The notes beneath the pieces are model-generated. The model ran no database searches. It was not told where the DNA came from and worked only from the letters and a program-made list of their open reading frames with translations. Positions 43,048 through 50,831 of a DNA stretch of 64,000 nt are shown here, piece after piece; within the stretch, counting starts at the first letter, position 1, and each line of letters begins with the position of its first letter. The stretch is from Oerskovia flava (GTDB lineage: Bacteria; Actinomycetota; Actinomycetes; Actinomycetales; Cellulomonadaceae). Both the position numbers and the translations under genes were made by a program. Location: the NCBI RefSeq assembly GCF_026163685.1, contig NZ_JAOXSR010000006.1, positions 1 to 64,000 on the forward strand. The letters run 5' to 3'.

Positions 43048-43168
43048 TCACCACCATCCACCGGTGATGCCGTCGACGTCAGAGATTGCCAAGACCGTGT
43101 CGGCCGGCGACCACTCCAGCGAGACGTCGAACCCGGCGCCGATGCCCAGTGCCGCGCCCAGGATCCAC
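43048..43168 (-). pseudogene. 3' remnant of a minus-strand gene
   Basis: Reading minus from about 43168, RWILGAALGIGAGFDVSLEW runs on into SPADTVLAISDVDGITGGWW and a TGA at 43050-43048, in a protein-like composition. It has no start codon and is cut where the opposite-strand hydrolase remnant begins. It probably was the gene upstream of the 39-residue ORF in an intact cassette. Family unknown. Confidence 0.4.
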
Positions 43169-43333
43169 CTGTCCGACGCCCTGGGCGGCAGTCTGCTCAC
43201 CCGTCGAGGGCAATCAGCACGGACTCGCGCTGGTCGACAACACCTGCATCCAGGACGCGCTGGCCGCGTACCGGATCGATCTCGAGAGCCCTGGCCCGAC
43301 GCGCCCTGCGACCTGCAGGTGGCAGCGGGTTAG
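43169..43333 (+). pseudogene. 3' remnant of an alpha/beta-hydrolase (TAP-like) gene
   Basis: The DNA encodes the end of a TAP-like hydrolase in three pieces in different frames: LSDALGGSLLT, then VEGNQHGLALVDNTCIQDAL (His of the catalytic triad and the conserved Asn-x-Cys) running to DLESPGP, then PDAPCDLQVAAG and TAG 43333. Two frameshifts separate them, one an apparent extra C near 43201. The 5' four-fifths are missing. It overlaps the mannitol-dehydrogenase stop by 4 bp. Confidence 0.6.
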
Positions 43334-44802
43334 GCCGAGCGCGCCGTCAGCCTGTCGACGACGTCGGCCGCTCCGCGGGACGCGAGCGCCTCGCGCGCGG
43401 CGGTGTACGCGGAGACGAGGCGCTCGTCCTGGCCGAGGTCGCCGAACGTCGGCGCGAAGGACAGCAGCGCGCCCGGCTCCTGCGCCTCCCGGCGGACCGC
43501 CGCGCGCAGGGCGTCGGCGTGCTGGTCGGGCACCGGGTCCTCGGCTGGTTCGAGCCGCAGGCTCCAGGCCGCGATCACCAGGACGCAGCAGTCGGTCGGG
43601 CCGCCGGTGCGCAGCTGTTCCCGCAGCACCGGCACGAGGAACTTGGGCAGCCGCTCGGACGCGTCGACGACCTGACGGTCGAGCGTGTCTCCCACGGCGT
43701 CGCTGCGGAACCGGGCCAGGAGCTGGTCGCAGTAGGCCTCGAGGTCCGTCCCCGGCACCTGCCCGAGGGTGGGGATCGCCTCCGTCGACCAGTACCGGCG
43801 GAGGAACCCCGCGAGCGTCTCGTCCCGGGACGCCTCGTGCACCCAGGAGAACCCGGCCAGCAGGCCGAGGTGCCCCAACGCCTGGTGCGCGGCGTTCAGC
43901 AGGCGGAGCTTCATCCGCTCGAAGGGCTCGACGTCGTCGACGAGCTCGACCCCGACCGCACCGAGGTCGGGCCGACCGAGCGTGAACGTGTCCTCGAGCA
44001 CCCACTGCTGGAAGCTCTCGGACGTCACCGCCCACCGGTCCTCCAGCCCGACGAGCTCGGCGGCCCGCGCACGGGACCGCTCGGTGGGCACGGGCGTGAT
44101 CCGGTCGACCATCGAGGACGGGAACGCGACCTCGGCCTCGATCCACCGCGCGAGGTCGGCGTCGAAGGCGCGCGCGAACGATGTCAGGGCCGTCCTCGCG
44201 ACGTGCCCGTTGCCCTGGATGTTGTCGCAGGAGACCACGGTGAAGGGCGGGGTACCGGCGTCCCGTCGCGCGCGCAGCGCGAGGACGAGGTGGCCGAGCG
44301 CGCTCGTCGGCTCGACGCCGGCGGGGAGGTACTCGAGGTCGGCGAGGGTGGCCGGGTCCCGGGGGGAGAACAGCCCGGTCGAGTCGTCGACGCCGTAGCC
44401 GCCCTCGGTCACCGTCATCGTGACGATCCGGGTCGTCGGCGCCCGCAGCACCCGCTGGACGGCCGACTGGTCCGCCGGTCCGTAGAGGTACCGCACGACG
44501 GCCCCGACCACGCGCGCCGTCTCGGCGCCGTCGGGGTCGACGGTCACGTGCGTGTAGAGCCCGTCCTGCGCGGCCGCCACGGCGGCGGCCGCGGCGTCGC
44601 CGGGGAGCAGGCCGACCCCGCAGATGCCCCAGTCCGGGTCACCAGCGGCGAGGACGTCGTCGACGTACCGCGCCTGGTGCGCGCGGTGGAACCCTCCGAC
44701 GCCGAGGTGGACGATCCCCACCCGGACCGCGTCGCGGTCGTAGCGGGGGGTGGCGACGCCCTCCCTCGCCTGGTCGACGGTGCGTGCTCCGAGCCGGGTC
44801 AT
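43330..44802 (-). CDS. mannitol dehydrogenase-family polyol/uronate dehydrogenase
   Basis: The 490-residue protein belongs to the long-chain MDH family (mannitol, arabinitol, fructuronate, tagaturonate, altronate reductases). VGIVHLGVGGFHRAHQARYVDD is the N-terminal signature, and MKLRLLNAAHQALGHLG carries the catalytic K-x4-N-x2-H. TPFTVVSCDNIQGNG-like PPFTVVSCDNIQGNGH is also typical. It oxidises a polyol or reduces a keto-uronate with NAD(H). ATG 44802 overlaps the kinase stop by 4 bases. Confidence 0.87.
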   Translation of the reverse strand: MTRLGARTVDQAREGVATPRYDRDAVRVGIVHLGVGGFHRAHQARYVDDVLAAGDPDWGICGVGLLPGDAAAAAVAAAQDGLYTHVTVDPDGAETARVVGAVVRYLYGPADQSAVQRVLRAPTTRIVTMTVTEGGYGVDDSTGLFSPRDPATLADLEYLPAGVEPTSALGHLVLALRARRDAGTPPFTVVSCDNIQGNGHVARTALTSFARAFDADLARWIEAEVAFPSSMVDRITPVPTERSRARAAELVGLEDRWAVTSESFQQWVLEDTFTLGRPDLGAVGVELVDDVEPFERMKLRLLNAAHQALGHLGLLAGFSWVHEASRDETLAGFLRRYWSTEAIPTLGQVPGTDLEAYCDQLLARFRSDAVGDTLDRQVVDASERLPKFLVPVLREQLRTGGPTDCCVLVIAAWSLRLEPAEDPVPDQHADALRAAVRREAQEPGALLSFAPTFGDLGQDERLVSAYTAAREALASRGAADVVDRLTARSA

Positions 44803-45503
44803 GACAGATCCTCCGGGTGCGGGTGACGTGCGGACGCGGTGCGGTCACCGGGTGGTGCCAGGCGGACGACGAGGTCGGCGCGGGCGCGGGTCGCAGCCAC
44901 CACGTCGGCGTTCGACTCGTCGACGGTGCGCACCCAGTCCCGGGCGGCGTCCTCGTCGTGCCCGTAGGAGACGCGGCGGGCCGTGAGCCGCTCGACCCGC
45001 TCGGACGCGGGCAGGTCGAGGTACCAGACCGTGTCCAGCCGGCCGCGCACCCGTTCCCACCCGCCGGCGTCCCCGAGCAGGTAGTTCCCCTCGGTCACCA
45101 CGAGCGGGACGCCCGACGGGACGGGCACCGCCCCGGCCACCGACGCCTCGAGCCTACGGTCGAACCGCGGGGCGTAGACGACGTCCTCGTCGTTGCGGCG
45201 CAGCCGGTCGAGCAGCGCCACGTACCCGGCGACGTCGAACGTGTCCGGCGCACCCTTGCGGGCGAGCCGCCCGGTCGCGGCGAGCACCTCGTCGGCGAGG
45301 TGGAAGGCGTCCATGCCGACGACGGCGACGTCGGCACCGAGGACGCGGACCAGCTCGTCGCAGAGCGTCGACTTGCCGGCACCCGGCGCTCCGACGACCC
45401 CCAGCAGGCTGCGCCCACCTCGCGCCACCAGCGCGGCCGCACGCTCGACGAGGCGCTCGACCGGCTCGACCCGCACGAGGTCGGCGGACGTCGTCTCCTC
45501 CAT
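44799..45503 (-). CDS. P-loop kinase of the uridine/pantothenate-kinase-like group
   Basis: A 234-residue kinase with P-loop GAPGAGKST, VGMDAFHLADE (Walker-B-like Asp and substrate block) and VVTEGNYLLGD. RRVSYGHDEDAARDWV is a lid/sensor segment. Relatives are annotated as nucleoside/nucleotide kinases, and some in sugar operons (FrcK type) phosphorylate fructose; sugar or ketose phosphorylation is the likely role beside a polyol dehydrogenase. GGAGG lies 8 bases before ATG 45503. Confidence 0.75.
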   Translation of the reverse strand: MEETTSADLVRVEPVERLVERAAALVARGGRSLLGVVGAPGAGKSTLCDELVRVLGADVAVVGMDAFHLADEVLAATGRLARKGAPDTFDVAGYVALLDRLRRNDEDVVYAPRFDRRLEASVAGAVPVPSGVPLVVTEGNYLLGDAGGWERVRGRLDTVWYLDLPASERVERLTARRVSYGHDEDAARDWVRTVDESNADVVAATRARADLVVRLAPPGDRTASARHPHPEDLS

Positions 45504-45572
45504 CGCAGTTCCTCCCGCTCCTGGTTCCCGACAGGACGCCGGACCAACCGCTCCCCCGGACGCTAGGCCTCT

Positions 45573-45612
45573 ATGTCACCGGTGTCAAGAGATTGCATGA
45601 CACCGGTGACAT
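45573..45612. promoter_or_regulatory. twin LacI-type operator in the divergent promoter region
   Basis: ATGTCACCGGTGTCA (45573-45587) and its exact reverse complement (45598-45612) form a perfect 15-bp inverted pair with a 10-bp gap. Each half is itself TGTCA-CCGG-TGTCA with a CG centre typical of LacI operators. It lies between the P-loop kinase/MDH operon and the SDR/LacI operon, so one repressor could shut both. Confidence 0.75.
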
Positions 45613-45667
45613 GCGCCGGATTCTGTGGCACGATCGGCCTCCAGGACACGACGGAGGGATGGGGACC

Positions 45668-46396
45668 ATGAACGGACTCGACGGCAGGACGGTGCTCGTG
45701 ACGGGCGCCGGTGGCGGGATCGGCGGCGCCATCGTCCGCGACCTGGTGGCAGCCGGTGCGGACGTGGTGGCCAGCGGTCGCGACGACGCAGCGGTCGCCC
45801 AGATCACCGCGGAGACCGGGTGCCGGTCGCTGACCTTCGACGTCACCTCCGAGGACGAGGTCGCAGCGGCGCTCGACGGGTTCGACCTCTGGGGCGTCGT
45901 CGCCTGCCACGGGTTCGGCGGGGAGATCGCCACACCGATGGAGACGGACATGGACGTCTTCGACAAGGTCATCGCCGTCAACACGCGCGGCACGCTCCTC
46001 GTGACCAAGTACGCCTCCCGGACCATGATCCGGCTCGGGCAGGGCGGCTCGATCGTCAACGTCTCCAGCCAGGCGTCGCTCGTCGCGCTGCCGAACCACG
46101 TGTCGTACGGGGCGTCCAAGGCCGCCGTCGACTCGATCACCCGGGTCAGCGCGCTCGAGCTCGGACCGCACGGCATCCGCGTCAACTCGGTCCACCCGAC
46201 CGTCGTCATGACGGAGATGTCGGAGTTCTACTGGGGCCGGCCCGACATCGGCGAGCCGTTCCTCGAGCAGATGCCGCTCGGCCGGTGGGCGACGCAGGAG
46301 GAGGTCTCGGCCCCGGTCGTCTTCCTCCTGGGCGACGGCGCGTCGATGATCACCGGCGCCCACCTCCCGGTGGACGGCGGATACACCTGCCGGTGA
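45668..46396 (+). CDS. short-chain dehydrogenase/reductase
   Basis: The 242-residue SDR has cofactor loop TGAGGGIGGAI, VNTRGTLLV, the serine in NVSSQAS and the YGASK active-site Tyr/Lys. GGAGGG at 45653-45658 suits ATG 45668. Small SDRs beside LacI regulators usually oxidise polyols or reduce ketoses (xylulose-reductase-like). It probably acts in the same pathway as the divergent MDH-family enzyme and kinase. Confidence 0.85.
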   Translation: MNGLDGRTVLVTGAGGGIGGAIVRDLVAAGADVVASGRDDAAVAQITAETGCRSLTFDVTSEDEVAAALDGFDLWGVVACHGFGGEIATPMETDMDVFDKVIAVNTRGTLLVTKYASRTMIRLGQGGSIVNVSSQASLVALPNHVSYGASKAAVDSITRVSALELGPHGIRVNSVHPTVVMTEMSEFYWGRPDIGEPFLEQMPLGRWATQEEVSAPVVFLLGDGASMITGAHLPVDGGYTCR

Positions 46397-46422
46397 GCCC
46401 GCCGGGAGGCCGGGGTGCGAGG

Positions 46423-47430
46423 ATGTCCCCCGTGGTGAGCATGCGGGACGTGGCTCGCGAGGCCGGTGTGTCGGTGAAGACCGTCTCGCGCGTCCACAAC
46501 GACGACCCGCACGTCTCCGCCGAGACCCGCGAGCGCGTCGAGGAGGCGATCAGCCGGCTCGGCTACCTGCCGAACACGCTCGCGACCACCTTCCGGGACG
46601 GCCGCTCCGCCGTCGTCGGCGTCGTCGTCCCCAGCATCGAGGACCCGTACTTCGCCGCGATCGTCCACCAGGTCGACCGGACCGCCGCCCTGCACGGCAT
46701 GCTGACGATCGTCGCGGGCACCGGTGCGGACCCGGTCGAGGAGCGCGAACGCGTCGAGACGCTCCTGAGCCGGCGGCTGAGCGGCCTGGTGCTGGCGCCC
46801 GTGTCCGAGGACCAGTCATACCTGACGCCGTGGGCAGGCTCCACCCCCCTGGTGCTCGTCGACCGCCAGCCGACCCGGCTCACGGCGGACTCCTTCACGA
46901 CGGACGACGCCGGCGGTGCGGCCGTGCTCACCGAGCACCTCCTCTCCCACGGCCACCGCCGGATCGCGTTCCTCGGCGACACCCCGCGGCTCTCGACCAC
47001 CGCCGACCGCCTGGCCGGCTACCTCCGCGCGCTCGCGGACGCCGGGGTGGACGCACGCCCCGACCTCGTGGCCATGGCCGACGACGACCCCGGGGGTGTG
47101 GACGGCGTGCTCGACGCCCTCACGGCGCTCGACGCCCCACCGACCGCCCTGGTCAGCTCCAACGCCCGGTGCACGCAGGCTCTCGCGCCGCGCCTCCGGA
47201 CGCTCGGGCTGGCGGTGGTCTCGTTCGGCGACTTCCCGCTGTCCGACGCCCTGGTCCCCTCCGTCACGGTCCTCGACCAGCAGCCCCGCCTCGTCGGCGA
47301 GCTCGCCGCCGCGCGGGTGATCGACCGGCACGCGCACCCCGGCCGACGGTTCCGGCGTCGGACGACGGTGCCGGCCGTCCTCGTCGAGCGCGACTCGTGC
47401 CGGGGCGAGGCCCCCGGCACGAGTCGCTGA
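46423..47430 (+). CDS. LacI-family regulator (of the MDH/SDR set)
   Basis: About 335 residues: HTH SMRDVAREAGVSVKTVSRVHNDDPHVS, hinge ISRLGYLPNTLATTF, then a periplasmic-binding-protein-like domain. The usual ALV/LAR hinge contact is ATTF here. The start is uncertain among ATG 46423, GTG 46432 and ATG 46441. It follows the SDR by 26 bp and likely represses through the twin operator at 45573. It may instead respond to a phosphorylated sugar. Confidence 0.85.
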   Translation: MSPVVSMRDVAREAGVSVKTVSRVHNDDPHVSAETRERVEEAISRLGYLPNTLATTFRDGRSAVVGVVVPSIEDPYFAAIVHQVDRTAALHGMLTIVAGTGADPVEERERVETLLSRRLSGLVLAPVSEDQSYLTPWAGSTPLVLVDRQPTRLTADSFTTDDAGGAAVLTEHLLSHGHRRIAFLGDTPRLSTTADRLAGYLRALADAGVDARPDLVAMADDDPGGVDGVLDALTALDAPPTALVSSNARCTQALAPRLRTLGLAVVSFGDFPLSDALVPSVTVLDQQPRLVGELAAARVIDRHAHPGRRFRRRTTVPAVLVERDSCRGEAPGTSR

Positions 47431-47431
47431 G

Positions 47432-47445
47432 CTCTCCTCGGAGAG
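47432..47445. terminator. small hairpin between convergent genes
   Basis: CTCTCC-tc-GGAGAG is a perfect 6-bp stem in the 21-bp gap between LacI and the aldolase gene. No T-run accompanies it, so terminator function for either direction is doubtful. Confidence 0.3.
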
Positions 47446-47451
47446 GTGCGG

Positions 47452-48351
47452 TCAGGCAGCGGCGACGGCGACGGCCGTGACGGCCTCGCGCAGCTCGCGG
47501 AGCCGGGGCTGCGAGAACGTCGTCAGGCGCTCCTCGCGCTCCTCCGTCGTCATCCCCAGGCTGTCCTTCCAGAGCGACCGGCCCGCCATGGCTCCCGCCG
47601 CGCCGTGCGCGACCGCCGTGCGGACCTGGCCGATGAACGTGGCGTGGTCGACGCCCGCGGACAGGACGGCCCACGGGACGCCGTCGGCGGCGGCGGTCAC
47701 CGCGGCACAGGCCTCCGGGCTGCCCGGGTAGGGCAGCTTGAGGACCTTGGCACCGCACGCGACCGACAGGGCGGCCGCGTCGGCGACCAGGGTCGGGAAG
47801 GCGGCGGCGTACTCCTCCTCGGTCTCGCCCTCGAGCCGGTAGGTGAGGATCTCCACGATGAGGAGCAGGCCCTCGTCCGCGCACGCCCGCACGAGGTCGC
47901 GGATCTCCTGGGCGACGCGCGACCCGGCGTCCTGCCGGTCGGTGCGCACGTACCAGAGCATCTTGGCGACGGCCCCGCCGAGGTCCCGGACCGTGCGGGG
48001 CGTGACGCCGTCGACGTGGCGGGTGTACCGCAGCCCGTCGACGGTCTCGAAGCCCGAGGCGTCCATCCCGACGACGAGCGCGGTGTCCCGGCCCAGGACG
48101 CCGTCGTCGACGATCTGGGGCAGCGCGACCTCCGGGTCGAGGAGGATGGCCGGTGCGTGGTTGCCGAGGTAGGTCACGAGGTCGGCCTTGGCGTCGGCGA
48201 GCTGCTCGGCGCTGATCGCCGCGGGACCGTCGGGGTTCCCCATCACGGCCTTCATGCCGTTGCGCTGGTCCGCGGCCACGATGAGCATCGCGCCGTCGGG
48301 CGTGCAGATCGTCGACAGGGCACGTCGTTCGAGGGTGGTGAGCTGGTTCAT
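47452..48351 (-). CDS. class I aldolase, tagatose-bisphosphate aldolase (LacD)-like
   Basis: A 299-residue aldolase of the LacD/YihT type: IVAADQRNGMKAVMG near the N-terminus, AILLDPEVALPQI, KMLWYVRTD (candidate Schiff-base lysine in the AKMLWY strand), LIVEILTYRLEGE and CGAKVLKLPYPG. Family members cleave tagatose-1,6-bisphosphate or sulfofructose-1-phosphate to DHAP and an aldehyde. ATG 48351 has AGGAG six bases upstream; ATG 48357 is too close. Downstream of an FGGY kinase, it probably splits the phosphorylated ketose. Confidence 0.8.
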   Translation of the reverse strand: MNQLTTLERRALSTICTPDGAMLIVAADQRNGMKAVMGNPDGPAAISAEQLADAKADLVTYLGNHAPAILLDPEVALPQIVDDGVLGRDTALVVGMDASGFETVDGLRYTRHVDGVTPRTVRDLGGAVAKMLWYVRTDRQDAGSRVAQEIRDLVRACADEGLLLIVEILTYRLEGETEEEYAAAFPTLVADAAALSVACGAKVLKLPYPGSPEACAAVTAAADGVPWAVLSAGVDHATFIGQVRTAVAHGAAGAMAGRSLWKDSLGMTTEEREERLTTFSQPRLRELREAVTAVAVAAA

Positions 48352-48373
48352 CGTCATCTCCTGGTTCGGGTGG

Positions 48374-49735
48374 TCAGTCGGTGAGCTCGGCGGCACGGGC
48401 CGCGAGCAGGTGTGCGGCGAAGCCCGCCGCGCCGTGGGCGGTGTCCTGGGTCCGGGAGGAGACCCGGACCCCAGGGAGCACCGCGGCTCGCGCCGTGCGG
48501 ACGGACTCCATGCCCGCCCATCCGCCGGTGAGAAGGGTCGACGTCGCCGGCGGGAGCTCGCGGTCCATGACCTCCACCAGGCGCCGGATCTCGTCGTTGC
48601 CGTGCTGGAGCACGGCGAGGAAGGCCTCCGCCGGGGTGACGCCGTCGGCGCGCACGGTCAGTCCGAGGACGCCGTCGTCGTTCCGCGCACCCGTCACGTC
48701 GACCGCGCCGGGTGCGAGGGCGGAACCTGCTCCGAGCCGGACGACCTGCTCGTCGAGCTCGGCGCGCCGAGCGGCGTCGTCGATCCCGAAGAGCTGGAGC
48801 GAACGGCGCATGAGGAGACCGGTCTTCACCCCGGCGACGAGGACGTGCTGCCCGGGCACGACGTGGTGCACACAGTTGACGAGCGCGCCGGCAAGCCGCC
48901 GCCGGACGTCGGCGGTCAGGGGCCCGTCGACCACGCGCAGCAGCACCTCGGCCGTGCCCATCGAGACGTGGTAGGCGTCGGCGACGAGGCCGCCGGAGAC
49001 CGCCGACACCAGGTGGTCGTGCCCGGCCACGGTGAGCGATGCGCCCTGGAACATCTCCGGGACGCGGGCTCCGGCCATCTCGCCCAGCGGGGTTCCCGCC
49101 TCGACGAGCTCGGGCAGGAAGCCCGGACCGACGCCGAGCAGGTCGAGGGCCTCGCCCCACGGCGCACCGGTGTCCTGGTCGAGGAGACCCGTGCGCGAGG
49201 TGAGGGACAGCTCGCCGACGAGCCGGCCCCCGAGGACGTGCGCGAGGTACTCGGGGAGGTTCGCCCACCGTGACCCGGCCAGCGGGACACCGCTGTCACG
49301 CAGGTACAAGAGCTTGGCGAGGGTGACCTGGACGCCCCACGGGAGTCCCGTGCGGCCGGCGAACCGCGCCCGGAACCCGTCGGGGAGCGCGGCGACCTGC
49401 GGCTCCCCGCGGGGGTCGAACCACGCGATGCCCGGGCTGAGGACGGTGCCGTCCCCGGCGATCACGAAGCCCGTCTCGCCCATCCCCGCCACCGCGACGG
49501 ACGCGACCCGCGGGGACTCCAGGCCCACGTCGTGGACGAGCGCGTCGGCCACGTCCGCGAGCAGGGCCTCGACCGTCGCCACGAGGTCGTCGGCGAGCAT
49601 GTCGGTCGTGCCCGCCGGTCCGCCGACCCACGGGGTCGGGCGCTGCCTGACCAACAGGGTCCGGCCGTCCCTGTCGGTGACGAGGATCTTGATGCCGGTG
49701 CTGCCGAGATCGAGCCCGGCGACCAGTTCGTGCAC
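48374..49735 (-). CDS. FGGY-family carbohydrate kinase
   Basis: The 453-residue kinase has GLDLGSTGIKILVTD (phosphate 1), GIAWFDPRG, TVAGHDHLVSAVSGG (usual Gly-His-Asp centre) and LLTGGWAGMESVRTARA (adenosine motif). Members phosphorylate pentuloses, hexuloses, glycerol or erythritol. AAAGGAG lies 9 bases before GTG 49735. Placed between the binding protein and the aldolase, it would phosphorylate the imported sugar; the substrate is unknown. Confidence 0.87.
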   Translation of the reverse strand: MHELVAGLDLGSTGIKILVTDRDGRTLLVRQRPTPWVGGPAGTTDMLADDLVATVEALLADVADALVHDVGLESPRVASVAVAGMGETGFVIAGDGTVLSPGIAWFDPRGEPQVAALPDGFRARFAGRTGLPWGVQVTLAKLLYLRDSGVPLAGSRWANLPEYLAHVLGGRLVGELSLTSRTGLLDQDTGAPWGEALDLLGVGPGFLPELVEAGTPLGEMAGARVPEMFQGASLTVAGHDHLVSAVSGGLVADAYHVSMGTAEVLLRVVDGPLTADVRRRLAGALVNCVHHVVPGQHVLVAGVKTGLLMRRSLQLFGIDDAARRAELDEQVVRLGAGSALAPGAVDVTGARNDDGVLGLTVRADGVTPAEAFLAVLQHGNDEIRRLVEVMDRELPPATSTLLTGGWAGMESVRTARAAVLPGVRVSSRTQDTAHGAAGFAAHLLAARAAELTD

Positions 49736-49790
49736 GAAGGTCAGCTCCTTTCAGGGGGCGCTCGTGGCGCTGCGCGGGCAGGGCCGAGCA

Positions 49791-49818
49791 CGCCGCCCTG
49801 CTCCACGGCAGGGCGGCG
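49791..49818 (-). terminator. hairpin between binding protein and FGGY kinase genes
   Basis: An 11-bp perfect stem, CGCCGCCCTGC (49791-49801) with 49808-49818, and 6-base loop lies 18 bp after the binding-protein stop, in the 100-bp gap. It probably protects or attenuates the message, raising binding-protein levels over the kinase and aldolase. Confidence 0.6.
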
Positions 49819-49835
49819 GCCGGTGCGGTCGGTCG

Positions 49836-50831
49836 TCAGCAGGTCGAGGCGTAGAGCGCTGCCTGACCCTCCTCGGTGGCGAGGTCGTCGACCGTGAGGA
49901 TCGAGAAGCCGGTCTGGATCCTGCTCTCGGTGGACTCGCCACGGATCGCGGCGACCGCCTGCTCGACGCCCTGGTAGCCGATGTCGAAGGGCTGCTGGGC
50001 GATGATCGCCTGGACGGTGCCGTCCTCCAGCGCCTCGACCTGGGCCGGGCCGGCGTCGAACCCGACGACCTGGACCTCACCCGCGACACCGGCCTGCTCG
50101 ATGCCGGTCGCGGCACCCTCGGCGCTGAACAGGTTCGTGGCGAAGACCGCCTTGAGGTCGGGGTAGCGCTGCAGGGTCGAGGTGACGATGTCCGCAGCGC
50201 GAGCCGGCTGGTTCTGCGCGTACTGGACCCCGACGTACTCGAAGTTCGGGTCGGCGGCAGCCGCCTCCTCGAACCCCTTGACCCGGTCGTCGGAGGTCGA
50301 GATACCGGGCTGGTTGTCGATGACGAGGACCTGACCGCCGTCGGGCACCAGGGCGGCGATCGCCTCGAAGGCCGCGGCACCGCCGCCGACGTTGTCGGAC
50401 GCGATCTCCGAGACGGCGATGGACGGGTCCTCGAGGGTCGTGTCGACGAGGACCACCTTGCTGTTCTCGGCCGCGTCGGCGAGGGGTCGCTGCAGGGCGC
50501 TGACGTCGTTCGGCGCGATGAGGATCGCGTCAGGCTTGGTCGCCGTGACGGACGACACGATGGGCTGCTGGAGCGCCGGGTCCCACTTCTGCGGTCCCTG
50601 GACGCTCACCTCGATCCCGCCGAGCTCCTCGGCGGCAGCGAGGACGCCGCACTCCATCGAGATGTAGAAGTTGTCGCCGATGACCCCCTGGATGAAGGCG
50701 AGGTCGATCGAGTCGGAGTCCGAGCCGGCCGGCTCGGAGACGGACGCGGCGTCGGAGTCGGAGGCGCAGGCGCCGAGCACCAGGAGCAGTGCGGTGGCGG
50801 CGGCGGGCAGGACGATCTTCTGGGGACGCAT
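49836..50831 (-). CDS. ribose-type sugar-binding lipoprotein
   Basis: The 331-residue precursor has lipobox LLLVLGAC (Cys about 22) and a peripla_BP_4 fold: AFIQGVIGDNFYISMECGVLAAAEELG, ILIAPNDVSALQRPL, VFATNLFSAEGAATGI and VVGFDAGPAQVEAL. It feeds sugars to the permease-ATPase encoded just upstream. Its start is directly after the permease stop (TAG-ATG), with AAAGGA nearby. Confidence 0.87.
   Translation of the reverse strand: MRPQKIVLPAAATALLLVLGACASDSDAASVSEPAGSDSDSIDLAFIQGVIGDNFYISMECGVLAAAEELGGIEVSVQGPQKWDPALQQPIVSSVTATKPDAILIAPNDVSALQRPLADAAENSKVVLVDTTLEDPSIAVSEIASDNVGGGAAAFEAIAALVPDGGQVLVIDNQPGISTSDDRVKGFEEAAAADPNFEYVGVQYAQNQPARAADIVTSTLQRYPDLKAVFATNLFSAEGAATGIEQAGVAGEVQVVGFDAGPAQVEALEDGTVQAIIAQQPFDIGYQGVEQAVAAIRGESTESRIQTGFSILTVDDLATEEGQAALYASTC

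Noticed and set aside
44799-45503. Pantothenate kinase (CoaA)
   Set aside because: P-loop and D-x-F-H blocks fit the superfamily, but the length and the operon with a polyol dehydrogenase favour a sugar or nucleoside kinase.
48374-48396. Longer aldolase start overlapping the FGGY kinase gene
   Set aside because: It would add 15 residues without family resemblance, while ATG 48351 has AGGAG at a good distance.
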